A DNA stretch of 64,000 bases, from assembly GCF_910592395.1 (NCBI RefSeq), contig NC_088308.1, positions 10,061,001 to 10,125,000 on the forward strand, read 5' to 3'. This DNA comes from Lineus longissimus. Taxonomy: Eukaryota; Nemertea; Pilidiophora; Heteronemertea; Lineidae. Below the pieces are notes generated by a model. That model worked only from the letters and a program-made list of their open reading frames with translations, had not been told where the DNA came from and ran no database searches. A program made the translations under genes and the position numbers. Of the stretch, positions 38,216 through 49,541 are shown piece after piece. How positions within the stretch are numbered: the stretch's first letter is position 1; every line of letters starts with the position of its first letter.

Positions 38216-38858
38216 TTAGTGCTCATCAATCTATCTCTGGGTGGAGACGTATGATTGTCCGTATGATTGAATGGGAGAGATAAGGGCCTGAAATTTCGTA
38301 ACACTCGAGCAACGTTTACAGTTGAAGCCTAACTGATATGCCTCGAGATACTGCAACTACAGCTGATTCTTGCTATGACGTTTATTTTAAGGACTGTTTT
38401 GTTCATCTCGACAATGGTAAGGAACGAAGTATCCGCATGGGCACCAAGAATATGGGAGAGTTTCCAACCATATTTGGTTATATCAGGATTGGTCGGGCAC
38501 AAACAATAACCTAAAAAACGTAGGCCAGCCGTATTTTTTGACAAGTTAACGCCAGTTTTTGACCTGGGTATTACGCATGCAAACATTAATTCTCTACGGT
38601 GAAGCAAAATAAGTTTAGATCAAGAACATATGTCAGAGTGACGCAATTGACAATATCGTCTCACAGCATGTACTAGGCGCACAGGACTATCAAAATAATT
38701 AAAAGAATAATAGTAATTTCGTGCTTGAGTCTGGCGTTTGTAACTATTTTCGAATTCGATCGACCAATGATTTTAGAAGCTCCGCTATAGATGCTCATTA
38801 AGGGTTCGCGGCTCCTAGTGACAGCCTCAACTACTAAAGTGGAAAAAACACCAACAAA

Positions 38859-41858
38859 ATGATGATCGATTCATTGTCAACTGAACTTCCAGTATTGCGT
38901 AGTCTTGATTCATTTTTCACCACGGCAATTATGTGCTTCATTAGCTCAATAAGAAGTACGAACTTCGCTGTGATATTTGCGCCACTTTCAAATGACGCTA
39001 AGATCGGATTTATATACCAACAAAACGGTATCTGGTTAGACTCGAGGTCACGACTTCACTGCTCAATGAGCTGCGCACAACACGATTTAGTAGCCGGGTT
39101 TAAGTTTGAGAACCAAGGCAAAACTAACGCTTGCTTCTTTCTCGGTCCTTGTTGTCAGTTTGACTTCACAAATAGGTCAATCGATATAATCATGAGAAAA
39201 AAGGTAAATACTTTTTAGCTAATACAGTGAGAGGTACCGGAAAGCCACATTGTGGCCCAGAAATATATTCCCACACACACAATGGATACACAGTAGATTT
39301 CTATTGTGCAAGAGAAAATAATTCTGGGCCATCCTGCAGTGCCAACTAGCTACTTCATGCGAGGCAACAGAAGAGCAGAGTGCCAGAGCGTTGCCCTCAT
39401 TTGCCACTTTCCTCAAGCAGCAATTTGGTATTGACCAATCAGAAGAGAGCTATCATTCTTGTTCGACACAGACATCACGACCATGATCACATAAGGGTTG
39501 GAGGTGATTGGTCAAAACCTGTCACCTGACAGGAATTCATATCGAATTGGAGGTATTGGTTGTCTCACCCAAACCGCGAGAGTGGAGCTAAAGTGCAGAC
39601 CAAAACCGAGGCGTAGCCAATATTTCAGCTACACCCGAGCTGTTTGGGTGAGGTATCAATTTCTCTTCTAAAACATCTGAAATTAAATGTCGAATAAATG
39701 TTGTTGTAAATACTTTTGAAATGCTTCTACATTTTGCACCAACCCAAACGGTTATGGTTGCCTGACCCAAACCGCTGAATTGAAAACCTGGTTTCAGTGG
39801 AGCATAGTGCATTTACACTGTAATGTGTGGTTCATTCCCAATCCAGTTGTTTTAGAATTGATAATAGATATTTGTTCCTTGATACATTGTAGAGAAACGT
39901 TTTATATGGCAGCAAAACTGCAAAGGAAGAACGTCATTCCGGCAATTCCTTCAAAATATCATTCTAAAAGAAAGAACTTTTGAAACATATGTTCTGGTCA
40001 TGTTGTTCTTAATCAATATCGAAGAAACAAACTCTCCAACACAATATTCGTTGGGGATACCCAACATAAAATTCATGTTGGAGCAAGCCAATATGAAATT
40101 TACATTCGTCCAACATACAAGTAATTTGTAATATCATCGTAAGAAATAGCTTTAGTTACACTTACGTAAATCTATATTGGACACCCAACCAAAATCATAT
40201 ATGATTCATGCAATGAATTTCATGGAGGATTCAATTAACTGTGGGCCAAGCCATGGCCTTAAAGTCAATTTACAGGTCCAAATTCACTTTTTTTTAAAGG
40301 GGCAAATATGAACCCCAAAACGTCAAACCCTGCAGACTGAGGTTAAATCACAAAACGAGGCTTCGTTGGCGCATAGTTCACCAGGATTTAGAATACCCGC
40401 ACTTTACAGTGTAAATGCAAATACAGAAGCTCTCAAAAAGCATTGAAAACCACATTATTCGCTGTCTACGTTGAGATGTTTTGGAATACAAATTGATACC
40501 TCACTGTCAGTATTGATTGTCTCCAAAAACCGCTCCGGTTGAGCTAAAATGTTGGCGAAAACCTCGGCTACGCCTCGATTTCGGTCTAAATTTTAGCTCC
40601 ACCCTCGCGGTTTGGGTGAAACAACCAATACCTCCAATTTGGTATCAATTCCTTAAGCCTAAATATAATTATTCTATAATGTAAAATTTGAAGACAAATT
40701 GATACCATGTACACTGTATTAATAAAATGTGTTGAAACAGGGTTGAATGAATTGCTGTTTTTTTTCACTGACCACATGATCTTGTTCAGTCTCAGTTGGA
40801 CGTTTCCAATATACTCGATCATATACTTTCTCTTCAATTGATACTGTTTCAAGGGAAAGCGACAGCTGTATCATCAATACGAAACGTTTTCCCTTTCATC
40901 GCTTTTCTGGATGTCGTCGCCCGGGAAAGGTACCTTTTACGGCCTCCAGGGTTTTTTTGATGAATTCTCAAATTTTCATGTAGTAGAGAAGAGACAGAGC
41001 AGAAGTGTGGTTTATATTTTCCGGAGAAGACGACGCTATGATTATCAGAGGAAGCTGTTGTTCACCACTGAACGTCTTTTGCGCGGTAAGGATAAAAATT
41101 TCTTCGGGGAAATTTAGCGCTATTCAAATTAAGATCAAAAACGACCCGCATCGTAAATGCTAAAAATGGGCATTATGCTGGCTCATATTCCTTAAAATTG
41201 CCACGAAAAGATGATGAGCTGCTTTGTTTAAATGAAATAACAGTCAAGGGCACTGCAAACGAAGCATTTGTGATGTACCACATACGGCGAAATGGGAGGA
41301 AGCTTTTGATATTCGGACGTTACAACATCGTTATAATAAAACACAGTCATGACAAAGTAAATACATGTACATTGGACCATTTGATGCAAAATGGAACAGA
41401 GTTGAAAGTCCTCAATGCTGATCGGAAAAAAATGAGAAATGCTGATGTCTTTGTTCGCATTACCAGTACCGGTGATGTTATTGTTAGGAATGTGAAATGT
41501 ATATTTCTGTTTACAAGGAGGAGCAATTACAAAGAGAGTTTGGTAGTTCAAGGGATGATATGCCTATCAGAGCTAAAATCACCTGTTTCGTGTGATGGTG
41601 TTGACTCTGAGGGGTGGAATGGCAAGTGACTGTTATCAATTTGTCGCCTGGGGAAGAAAAAAATATCAGCGGTATTATCTGTTCGAATACCACCATTACA
41701 TAACATTTGGCACGATGAGGAAATATCGGTTAGTATTCAGAGGAAAGTTGATCATGACTTGAGGTTGATGGGCTACGGGCGTGATGGAATATTTGTGACA
41801 TATGACTGGCGAGGGCGAAAACCCATTACAATCCATAGACCAAGCATTTAGAGCAATA
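38859..41858 (+). pseudogene. PAN-like two-exon gene, array copy 3 (inactivated)
   Basis: Exon A (38859-39203) is intact with its donor. Exon B starts at 40854 with the same acceptor. It is frameshifted near 41090, where extra A residues lead to a TAG at about 41115. It reopens in the matching frame from about 41198, then meets TGA at 41627-41629 where the other copies have a sense codon. The final codons are truncated by a deletion after 'agaccaagc' near 41845. These are independent hits in a copy whose neighbours are open, so the array includes both open and dead members. Confidence 0.65.
39532..40652. mobile_element. TTAA-type inverted-repeat element, copy 3 (degraded)
   Basis: Same intronic position as in units 1 and 2. 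The left TTAA is lost; the right end 'tatcaattcc' and TTAA (40653-40656) remain. Internal deletions relative to the other copies. Confidence 0.65.
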
Positions 41859-42858
41859 CATTTGTGCCACGACACATTAATGCCAATGAGACCAACCAAT
41901 TAGGCCCAATTTCTTTATCAAATATCAACCACAATAAATTGGGCATGCTGATTCAGATGAATTTGCGGAAACTGAGCGGAAAACATTTAAAAAGATGAGA
42001 TATCAATACAAAAAGCATGATAAATATTTGTAATATTTCATAAGTATCAAATTATGTTTAAACCTCATAATCTCTTGAGCTTTTCTCACAGTTCCTCAAT
42101 CCTACCTGACAGCAATAATCTTAATTGATGTGTTGCAAGTTTTTGAATTATTCTCTTTACCATAAAGTTTTTGAGAAGAGAAAAACCTTTTCTCAGATCA
42201 TGACTATTATGCAGCTGTCGTAGGAACTTGTGCATGCTCAACTATCCGATACTAGACCTATTGGTCCCGGTTACCAACTTTGTATGACAATGGTGAAACT
42301 AGAATTCGGTACTATGACTGATGTCAGGTAAAATGTATCGACATGTATAATTCAAAATACAGGTAGATCCATCTGATCATAATTTCTTAAAAGATTATTC
42401 AGGCAATGAAGGTCCTATCTCACAGTAAGATACTGCAACATAAGTTGGTCAAGTTGACCAACTTAGTGAAGCCCAGGACTAATGTCATGTGACTAATGAA
42501 ACAGCAATTAGTATCGTCAATTGAATACTTTTTTAGTAAGCGGATCATCAGTTCAGGATGTACTGCCTGGATGGACTGACCGAGATCTACTCTAGGTCAA
42601 TCAAGGGGAGAAATTGACTCGTTGCGGTCCCGCTATCAGGATACCTCTGTATATCCAACCGTATTTCTTTGTCGCCACACGCATCTGATGAGTCTCTCTT
42701 GATGAAACCGCATTTCTTGCACCTTCATGACCTATCAGGCACACATGGTTGCTTCAAACCATCAGTGCACGGTGCCCAGTAGCCAAAATCCTTCATTTTG
42801 GTCCTCTCTTGTTGCCATGAACAACAGAACATGCAGGCTCAGGCTACGATGTCACTGA

Positions 42859-42904
42859 TGACGTCACAAGAATGCCATGACGTCATCATGATGTCATGAC
42901 GTCG
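42859..42904. promoter_or_regulatory. Cluster of CRE-type sites in left direct repeat
   Basis: TGACGTCA at 42859-42866 and 42878-42885, and TGACGTCG at 42897-42904. The 19-bp spacing is regular. CREB/ATF-type factors bind this palindrome in animals. Occurrence inside an LTR-like repeat suggests promoter function. Confidence 0.5.
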
Positions 42905-43119
42905 GGTCAACAATCACAGCTGTCAGACAGTCCCTGAATGATCTCTTCATTCAGTTGCGGTCATGCAGGCGCAGTGGACACCAAATTGCCACGTCAACAT
43001 CATTTGTTATTATTTCCTTGGTGTTCACTGTCTGGGAACACCACAGGTCGCTCTGGCTTTGGCACTGCACATCTGTAGTGCCTGTGATGAGGAAGTCTCA
43101 CACTCTCCCATCTTCGTAA

Positions 43120-43831
43120 GGTCTCATTAGGGAGGTTTTTTTTGTTATTCATGCGCGGCCAAGCCCTAACCGTAGTTCCTAAAATCATTGATTTTTCGGT
43201 CCTTAGAGTATGTCAGCGTTGATTCAGCAGTTGTTTTGGCAAAGACATGTTTTTTTGGAGTTTCTGAAACCTAGAGCGCTACTCAATAGGCGACTAACAA
43301 GAAACTACGCATTTATACTGTTGTTGCCGACGTATGTGTACACTGAACTTGGAATGTGCGTCGGCCCCGTGTTGAAATGCCGTCCAGTGCCAGTTGGTGC
43401 GTTTTTCGCTGATTTGTGCAAAATTCAACATATCTCAAAAGTTCAATGGTTGACCCTCGATTTTTTTTTGATTTTTGTGTAGCGTAAGCAACTGTCTTTC
43501 ATGGGAGAATGGTCTCTGTAAGAATTATTCAGGAAGAAATGTATAATATTTGGGGGTTTTCGTGATTGTCCGGCCCAATTGGCAATATTGTAATTTGGGA
43601 TGGTGAACAGAGCTAGGAGCAAATGCGACGCTTATGATTTATTTAAAGAAATAAAATGCCCGATTTAACATCCTGCAGAATCAGGGGAATCGGGCGTTTC
43701 CAGTGATATACGACACAAATGGGTTGTCCTCATGCATTCACTTTGGAAACGCATTTTAAAATAGATGTTACGTCCTGTTAATGGGGCACGTCATCATCGC
43801 GTACATTTGGGAAAAACTCCCTAACGAGACC
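43120..43831. mobile_element. MITE, 712 bp, TAA target duplication, nested
   Basis: Ends GGTCTCATTAGGGAG and CTCCCTAACGAGACC, flanked by TAA at 43117-43119 and 43832-43834. Closely related to 36159-36853 over its whole length. It lies inside the LTR-like element, so it inserted after it. Confidence 0.8.
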
Positions 43832-44442
43832 TAAGTGGTCGATTTTTGTCGCAACCATTTGGGCCTAGGGCCCCGCACTCACTTCAGAGTGCATTATTAA
43901 TGGGCTTCAGCTCCATGAAGCTTTCATCAGTGCCCCCAGCCCCTGTGGATTTCATGTTCCCAAGGTAAGTATACGTACATTGCCACGTCATTTAAATATT
44001 ATTTCCCTCCGTATACTTATTTCCTTTACTGTCCAGCTGTTTCAACCTCTCCGGTTTCACGTGTCTTCTTCAGGCTTTAAACTTTTAACTATCTAGACCC
44101 ACTTTTTGCCAATTGCTTGGCTCAGACCGCCCTTCAGCAGGCCATACTGCCTGGATGGACTGACCGAGATCTACTCTAGGTCAATCAAGGGGAGAAATTG
44201 ACTCCTTGCGGTCCCGCTATCAGGATACCTCTGTATATCCAACCGTATTTCTTTGTCGCCACACGCATCTGATGAGTCTCTCTTGACGAAACCGCATTTC
44301 CTGCACCTTCATGACCTATCAGGCACACATGGTTGCTTCAAACCATCAGTGCACGGTGCCCAGTAGCTAAAATCCTTCATTTTGGTCCTCTCTTGTTGCC
44401 ATGAACAACAGAGCATGCAGGCTCAGGCTACGATGTCACTGA

Positions 44443-44488
44443 TGACGTCACAAGAATGACATGACGTCATCATGATGTCATGACGTCG
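44443..44488. promoter_or_regulatory. Cluster of CRE-type sites in right direct repeat
   Basis: TGACGTCA at 44443-44450 and 44462-44469, and TGACGTCG at 44481-44488: the same arrangement as in the left repeat. Confidence 0.5.
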
Positions 44489-44689
44489 GGTCAACAATCA
44501 CAGCTGTCAGACAGTCCCTGAATGATCTCTTCATTCAGTTGCGGTCATGCAGGCGCAGTGGACACCAAATTGCCACGTCAGCATCATCAGTTCAGGATGT
44601 AGTCCAGTATCAATATGTGTGCGTGACGACCCTTGCAGAGTAAATGATAAAACTATCAAGGTTCCCCTCTTTCAGATAGTGTAACAATA

Positions 44690-47600
44690 TTAGCTTTTCA
44701 CCTTTCGTTTCATCTGGGGACAACTCCTGGGTTCATATTTTACATACAACCGCTGTGTAACAAGTACCGGTTTTCCAGGTTGGGATTTTAGATGCAACCG
44801 TATCAATTTTACTCGATCAAATTTTTGTGTTTGAAGGCCATTTTTATCAAAACTGTGCTAAGTTGGACCTTCAAACTTTAGGGATACATTTGTCCTTGGG
44901 GAATCTAGTGATTGAGAGCCTCCTGGTAAGTTGACAAGTAGGTGAACGCTTGTATTTCACCATTTTTATGCTGCGATTTGTGACTTTTTGTAAACTGTCC
45001 TCCATGTTGGATGACGTCAGACTTATGTATTGTTTTGATGAGTGAGCGGTGAACTTTCAGATTGCAACTTTTCAAAGTCGTTTAATTCAGGTAAATATGT
45101 GTATGAAAGTAATTTCAAAGGTACCATTTAGTTTAGGAATATCTATAGAATCTTTTGGTGTTATTTTGTTAAGTTGTGACTTGGGGGAATTAGTTGTATT
45201 TTGTGGCTGCAGTTTGCACATGTTTCAAAACGTGTTTGTTTTGCACGGCCGTTAGCTAGGTAATTTTTACTTGTGGAGAAATCCCTCGGTCTTGTTACTA
45301 TGAATAGCCTGCCGACCACCGCGCCAACGGCGGGTTGAGTAACCAAAGTGGCTTGGTATATAATAAGGAATACGACCAGGAGACCCGGGCTCGCGATTTT
45401 CAAAGTTGGTCAAGCAAATCTCCTGCTACACCATCGACGAGCCGTGTAGTTGGTTCCACATTGTAGCATACACCACCAAGATGAGAAATTACCATATAAT
45501 TTTCCCTTTTCATCATTCTGTTTACGTTTAATATGAGGAAGGCTCAGGCCTTGATAGGGAGCTCTTCGTTAATAGGGCTGGTGAGCGAGAAGACTCGGGG
45601 GGGGGGGGGGGGGTATATAGTTAGGATGATGCCATCATGACAGTTGACCGAAGAAGCAGTTGGCTAGCACACAATGTCAATGATTGATGGCGAGTAGTTG
45701 GTGGGTGGGAGAGGGGGGATATAGTTAGGATGATGCCATCATGGCAGTTGACCCAATAGACGCTGTCGCAGTATAGAAAATAAGTGGGGAGAATGTGGGA
45801 AACTAAACACAACAGGAGAAGGATAGGTATTTTTGCCCGGAGATAAGCATAATGATCCCAAGACCCAAGTGTAATTAAGATTTATATTCTAATTCAAAAA
45901 CACCTTAGCCGACCCCCCCCCCCCGTCCTGAATAGTTTGAGGTCTCACTAGCCAGTGGTGATCAGGTGTTAATCTTGAAGTTATAAGGCATAGAGGTGAA
46001 ATTTTTCAAATTTGCGTTATATATACAGGGTGTCTCATGCATTGTGCTACATCAGTCTATGCATGACTGTAAGTCTAGACGACGTTGAAACTTGGTCAGA
46101 TGTATTCTACAATACAAGAGACATGCTATTCAGAAATGTATTGGTTTGTGTGAGAGTAACGTACTGCCAAGTCTACAGCCGCTGGAACAGGGGTATGCAT
46201 GAAATGACGTCGCGTCATTTTTGGAGGCAGTTAGGCCTGGCCTCCGCACCGGCTTGTGAGACCTGAGGGAAGCGCGTGCGTTTGAGTTAAGTGCGCATGC
46301 GCTTTCTACGGAAAATTAAAATGGCCAGTGTTGTGGACGAGTGGTTTCAGGTTTCACGGTAGGATTTTGACATGGAAACGGGGAAATAGACATTGAGACC
46401 AATGTACTTTCAAGATTATTGCATTATTAATGGAACCAGACCGTTGACATATTGTCACACCCCATGATATTGACGAAATCGTCGTCGAAACGGGCAGCCC
46501 CGGACCGATCATGTTGGTGCGCTTGAAACTACGGAAAAGTTAGCAGACGGAAAATCTTTTGCGGAATTTTGCCAGTTCAAAGCACGATTTCTTCGCGGAA
46601 AGAGAAAAATGATCTCTGGCAGCGATGCAGATTGTTGTTTAATGCATTTCGATTCGCCCCAGGGTATCGTCACACTTTGATTCGGCCCTGTTTTGACGAA
46701 ATCTTCAACCGAACAGCGGCTTCTCCACGTAAACATCGCAGCGTCCTGCTGAATTGTTTGGAAAAAGAAAATCTCTCCCTAGGTAAATTGCTGTGCATTA
46801 GCGTATACGATTCGCGTGCAAAAATGTCACCTGGGTGCAGAGGTTTTCTGGTTCCGGTCAAGCGGGTCAAGTTTTTTTCGTTGACGGTATACACGCACAC
46901 ATTCGACCCTTAACCATAAAGCTCGCTTAAGAGCTCCCTATAAAGACTTGCTAGTTTCTATTCTTGGTTCATAAGAGTCCCTCGATATGGGTTCTTCGTT
47001 ACCATGTACGAATTCTTGGCATATGAACCGATCTTACCTGTTTTAAACTGATTTTCCGGCGAAATATCGAAGAAACTCGCACGGGATTTGGCGCATCAGC
47101 AAATTTCTCCGCCAGCTGACGAAGTACCCAAAAATTGATTACGCAGTAACCATTCCTGGCACATGACCTAATTATTATTCACTTCCGATTTGGGTCCCTC
47201 CCTTTTATTATCATAATCGATGCGTTCAAAGTTGGTCAAGGGAAATTACTTCATAAATCATGCAAATTACCACGAAGGCGTCATGTTTGCAGATCAACCA
47301 ATCAGATCGGAGATTCCACAGGAGTCATGTGATCAAATAAATTGTTAAGGCACATTGTTGTCTAACGGCCGTGTTTGGTTAGCATTTCTCGAGGGTCTGT
47401 AGCCCGTGGGTGACCCCCGTGGATGCTGTATAAAACCCTGATTAGCCTGGTTAGCCTCAGATTGCCTGGACACATGGCCTAATTAACAGCTCTAAAAGAG
47501 ACAACCGTATTTTTAGCACGATTTATTTTACCAAAGTAAATCTGCTGTGCAAGCACCACCAGTGCGCACTACTAGCCTGATCTTAGTGCTTTGCTACTGT

Positions 47601-48297
47601 TTCTGGCTAACAGGTAGGTGGCAGAATTTGCCATTTTCAAGTTGACATTTTGACTTAGAGTAACTAAGTGCAACCCATATTTCATTTATCATCCTAGCAT
47701 TTTATATATAACAATGCCGCAGCAGTTCGTGCCATTGGAGGCACCTAGTGTGCATATATAATGCAGATGATATTTAGTAATTGAAACCATTTCTGTTGTA
47801 TGTGAATTTATGCTTGGTCACTGTTTAGATATTTTAATGTTGCAGTGTTTTACTGTACATTGGGTTGGTTAGTGCCACTGTCACTGGGTAAGCACTAATA
47901 ATCAATGGTTTGATGGTGTGTCAATGCTGGTTGAGTATGGAGTTAGGTCAAACTGGTTGTTTGCAAAATGAAATTGAGAATCTGGATTTAGTCCTGGTAC
48001 TAGTCATGGGGTAACAAACTTATAATATGTAGCTTTTCGGCCGGAAGTTTATGTATTGTGAAGTTGAAACACTTGTTGGCAGACAGCAAGACTAAGTAGT
48101 GGGAGTGACACTTTTAAAGGTGAACTGTCACTTGTCAGTTTGCCAACAAAATAGCTATAATTGACTTTCTTTTGTATATAAGTTCCACTAGAATGCGTCC
48201 TTACCAGTTTTATGCATAAAAACAATGCGCACAATGATTTATTAGGCCTTTTTTGTAAGTACCTCGCAAAACGCACTCGATCCAAGCTGCGAATCTA
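44690..48297. other. No confidently recognised gene
   Basis: Single-copy-looking DNA. A short possible first exon starts at ATG 46321 with a good context and a GTAGGA donor about 40 bases later, but nothing confirms it. Long G or C runs lie at 45596-45613 and 45916-45924. A phrase around 'tagttaggatgatgccatcatg' is repeated at 45619 and 45722. An open frame at 46569-46913 shows no known domain. Confidence 0.4.
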
Positions 48298-48327
48298 TTA
48301 ATAGCCCCGTGACGTCATTCCTAGAAC
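48298..48327. repeat. TTAA and left terminal inverted repeat, with CRE
   Basis: TTAA at 48298-48301. 48307-48327 is a 21-bp sequence whose exact reverse complement is at 53222-53242. It contains the palindrome TGACGTCA (48310-48317). The ATG of the P2X7-tail-like gene follows 28 bp later, so the repeat probably doubles as its promoter. Confidence 0.85.
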
Positions 48328-48354
48328 GTGTGCTGGGATCCACTTCGAACCAAG

Positions 48355-49531
48355 ATGGCGACCAATGAGGAATATTCGAGTGAAAGCGACTTCAGCGAAG
48401 ATTCTGACGACACTACGCTAGGTTTCATTGATTATGGGGATGAAGATAACGAAGGAGATGGTGAAGAACAAGCAGAACCTGTTCATTTTGGACCATATAT
48501 GTTTGAGCCGCTAGTTGAGGCCGATGAAGGCGCAGTCGAAGTGGACATGGCCGAAGATGCGGATGATCGGAGATGGCGACTGGACACTGATCGTTTGGGA
48601 GAATGGTATGCCTATATTTTTACACGTAGCCAAGGCCAACAAGGTTTCCAGGGTGTCGGTGTGTCAAGTTAATTCGCCATAACCATGTTATCAAGGACGT
48701 GCAGTAAGGTTTCATGCAATTTCATGATTTAGTATAAGGCTGCGCCTACACACAATCAATGGCAATGCACGACAATTGACATGCATACCCGGCCGGCCTT
48801 GCCAGGTCATGACAACACTGGACTTAGCATTTCCAACACAGTTGAGCATGAATGACCAGTCCTCATCATGATCGATGAGAGGACCAAGGATGGTGTACTG
48901 TAGTGTAGGGCCAGAGTCAGAGATGAAGATTGAGGGTCAAGTCCGCCCCTCCATCATCAGGGGACAGAATGGGATGAACAAATGAAGTAACTAGCATATT
49001 GATTGATTGATCTCTGTTTCATTTGTGTTTTATTTTTACATGTATATTACAAAGCATAATATATAATATCTGCTACCCTACTATATTTTCAGGTGCACAT
49101 GCGGAAATTGCCAGACAATGCCCACTGTGAGAGAATGTTGTTGCTGCATGGAAACAGAACAAGTTCCAAATAAAATTGCAGAAATACATTTGGTAGAGGA
49201 TGTAAATAATGTGACTCCCAACTGCATAGTCGATCATCCCGGATTTACTCCTGTATGCCTCAGCCCCTGGTCTCTACAAACTGCTTGGCTGTTCTACAAA
49301 CAGCAGTATTGAAGCAAAGCCTTCAATGGGCCCTCCAATGCCAAGTACAGGCACATCGCATATAGACAGTTGGTTCGTTGGTGTTGGGGATATGTAGGTA
49401 AAGACAATAGAATTATTCTGCCGTCATGTGCTGTAGCATGCATACGGGCACACTACCCACCACCAGGACAGGAGGAAGACTTCCAGTTTCGAGGGTATAT
49501 GGCTTTAGGTGTTAAGCATCCAGAACTGTGA
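48355..49531 (+). pseudogene. P2X7-ballast-domain-like gene with one premature stop
   Basis: Exon 1 is 48355-48605 (ATG in context caagATGgcg; donor ATG|GTATGC) and exon 2 is 49093-49531 (acceptor TTTTCAG|GTG), 230 codons in frame. The N-terminus (residues 1-80) is strongly acidic and disordered. The junction creates WCTCGNC, followed by MPTVRECCCC (cysteines at 85, 87, 90 and 99-102). Then come DHPGFTPVCLSPWSLQTAW, an AYRQLVRWCWGY helix and ILPSC (192-196). These match the cysteine-rich cytoplasmic 'ballast' region of P2X7 receptors, which binds zinc through such cysteines. There is no channel part: no transmembrane segments or extracellular loop. Codon 157 is TGA (49310-49312) at a position where relatives have Gly, one base from sense. 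The frame is clean on both sides, so the hit is recent or an error. The gene lies inside a TTAA transposon and is convergent with its THAP gene. Confidence 0.75.
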
Positions 49532-49541
49532 TGAGGAACAT

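Larger units (their letters stand above)
29070..38539. repeat. Tandem unit 2 (about 9.47 kb)
   Basis: Very similar to unit 1 over most of its length, offset 9,463 bp through the gene region. It lacks the minisatellite element but has a unique insertion at about 35815-37240. Its total length is close to unit 1 only because the two private insertions are of similar size. Confidence 0.85.
42561..44587. mobile_element. LTR-like insertion with direct repeats and a nested MITE
   Basis: Two direct repeats of about 440 bp (42561-43003 and 44155-44587) are nearly identical. Within each, a TG...CA boundary can be drawn (42564-43002, 44158-44586). The internal part is only about 1.15 kb, of which 712 bp is a nested MITE (43120-43831). 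No gag or pol is visible and no primer-binding site is obvious. The whole is flanked by an identical 19-bp phrase ending 'agttcaggatgta' (42545-42563 and 44584-44602), which partly overlaps the repeat ends. A TRIM-like element is one reading; a simple segmental duplication is another. Confidence 0.5.
38540..44682. repeat. Tandem unit 3, truncated
   Basis: Follows units 1 and 2 to about 42548. It then carries an LTR-like insertion with loss of unit sequence corresponding to 33241-33590. The unit resumes at about 44590 and ends near 44682 after 'cctctttcagatagt'. More diverged from units 1 and 2 than these are from each other. Confidence 0.8.

Noticed and set aside
46321-46360. Possible first exon (MASVVDEWFQVSR then GTAGGA)
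   Set aside because: Too short and with no downstream exon that I could link to it.
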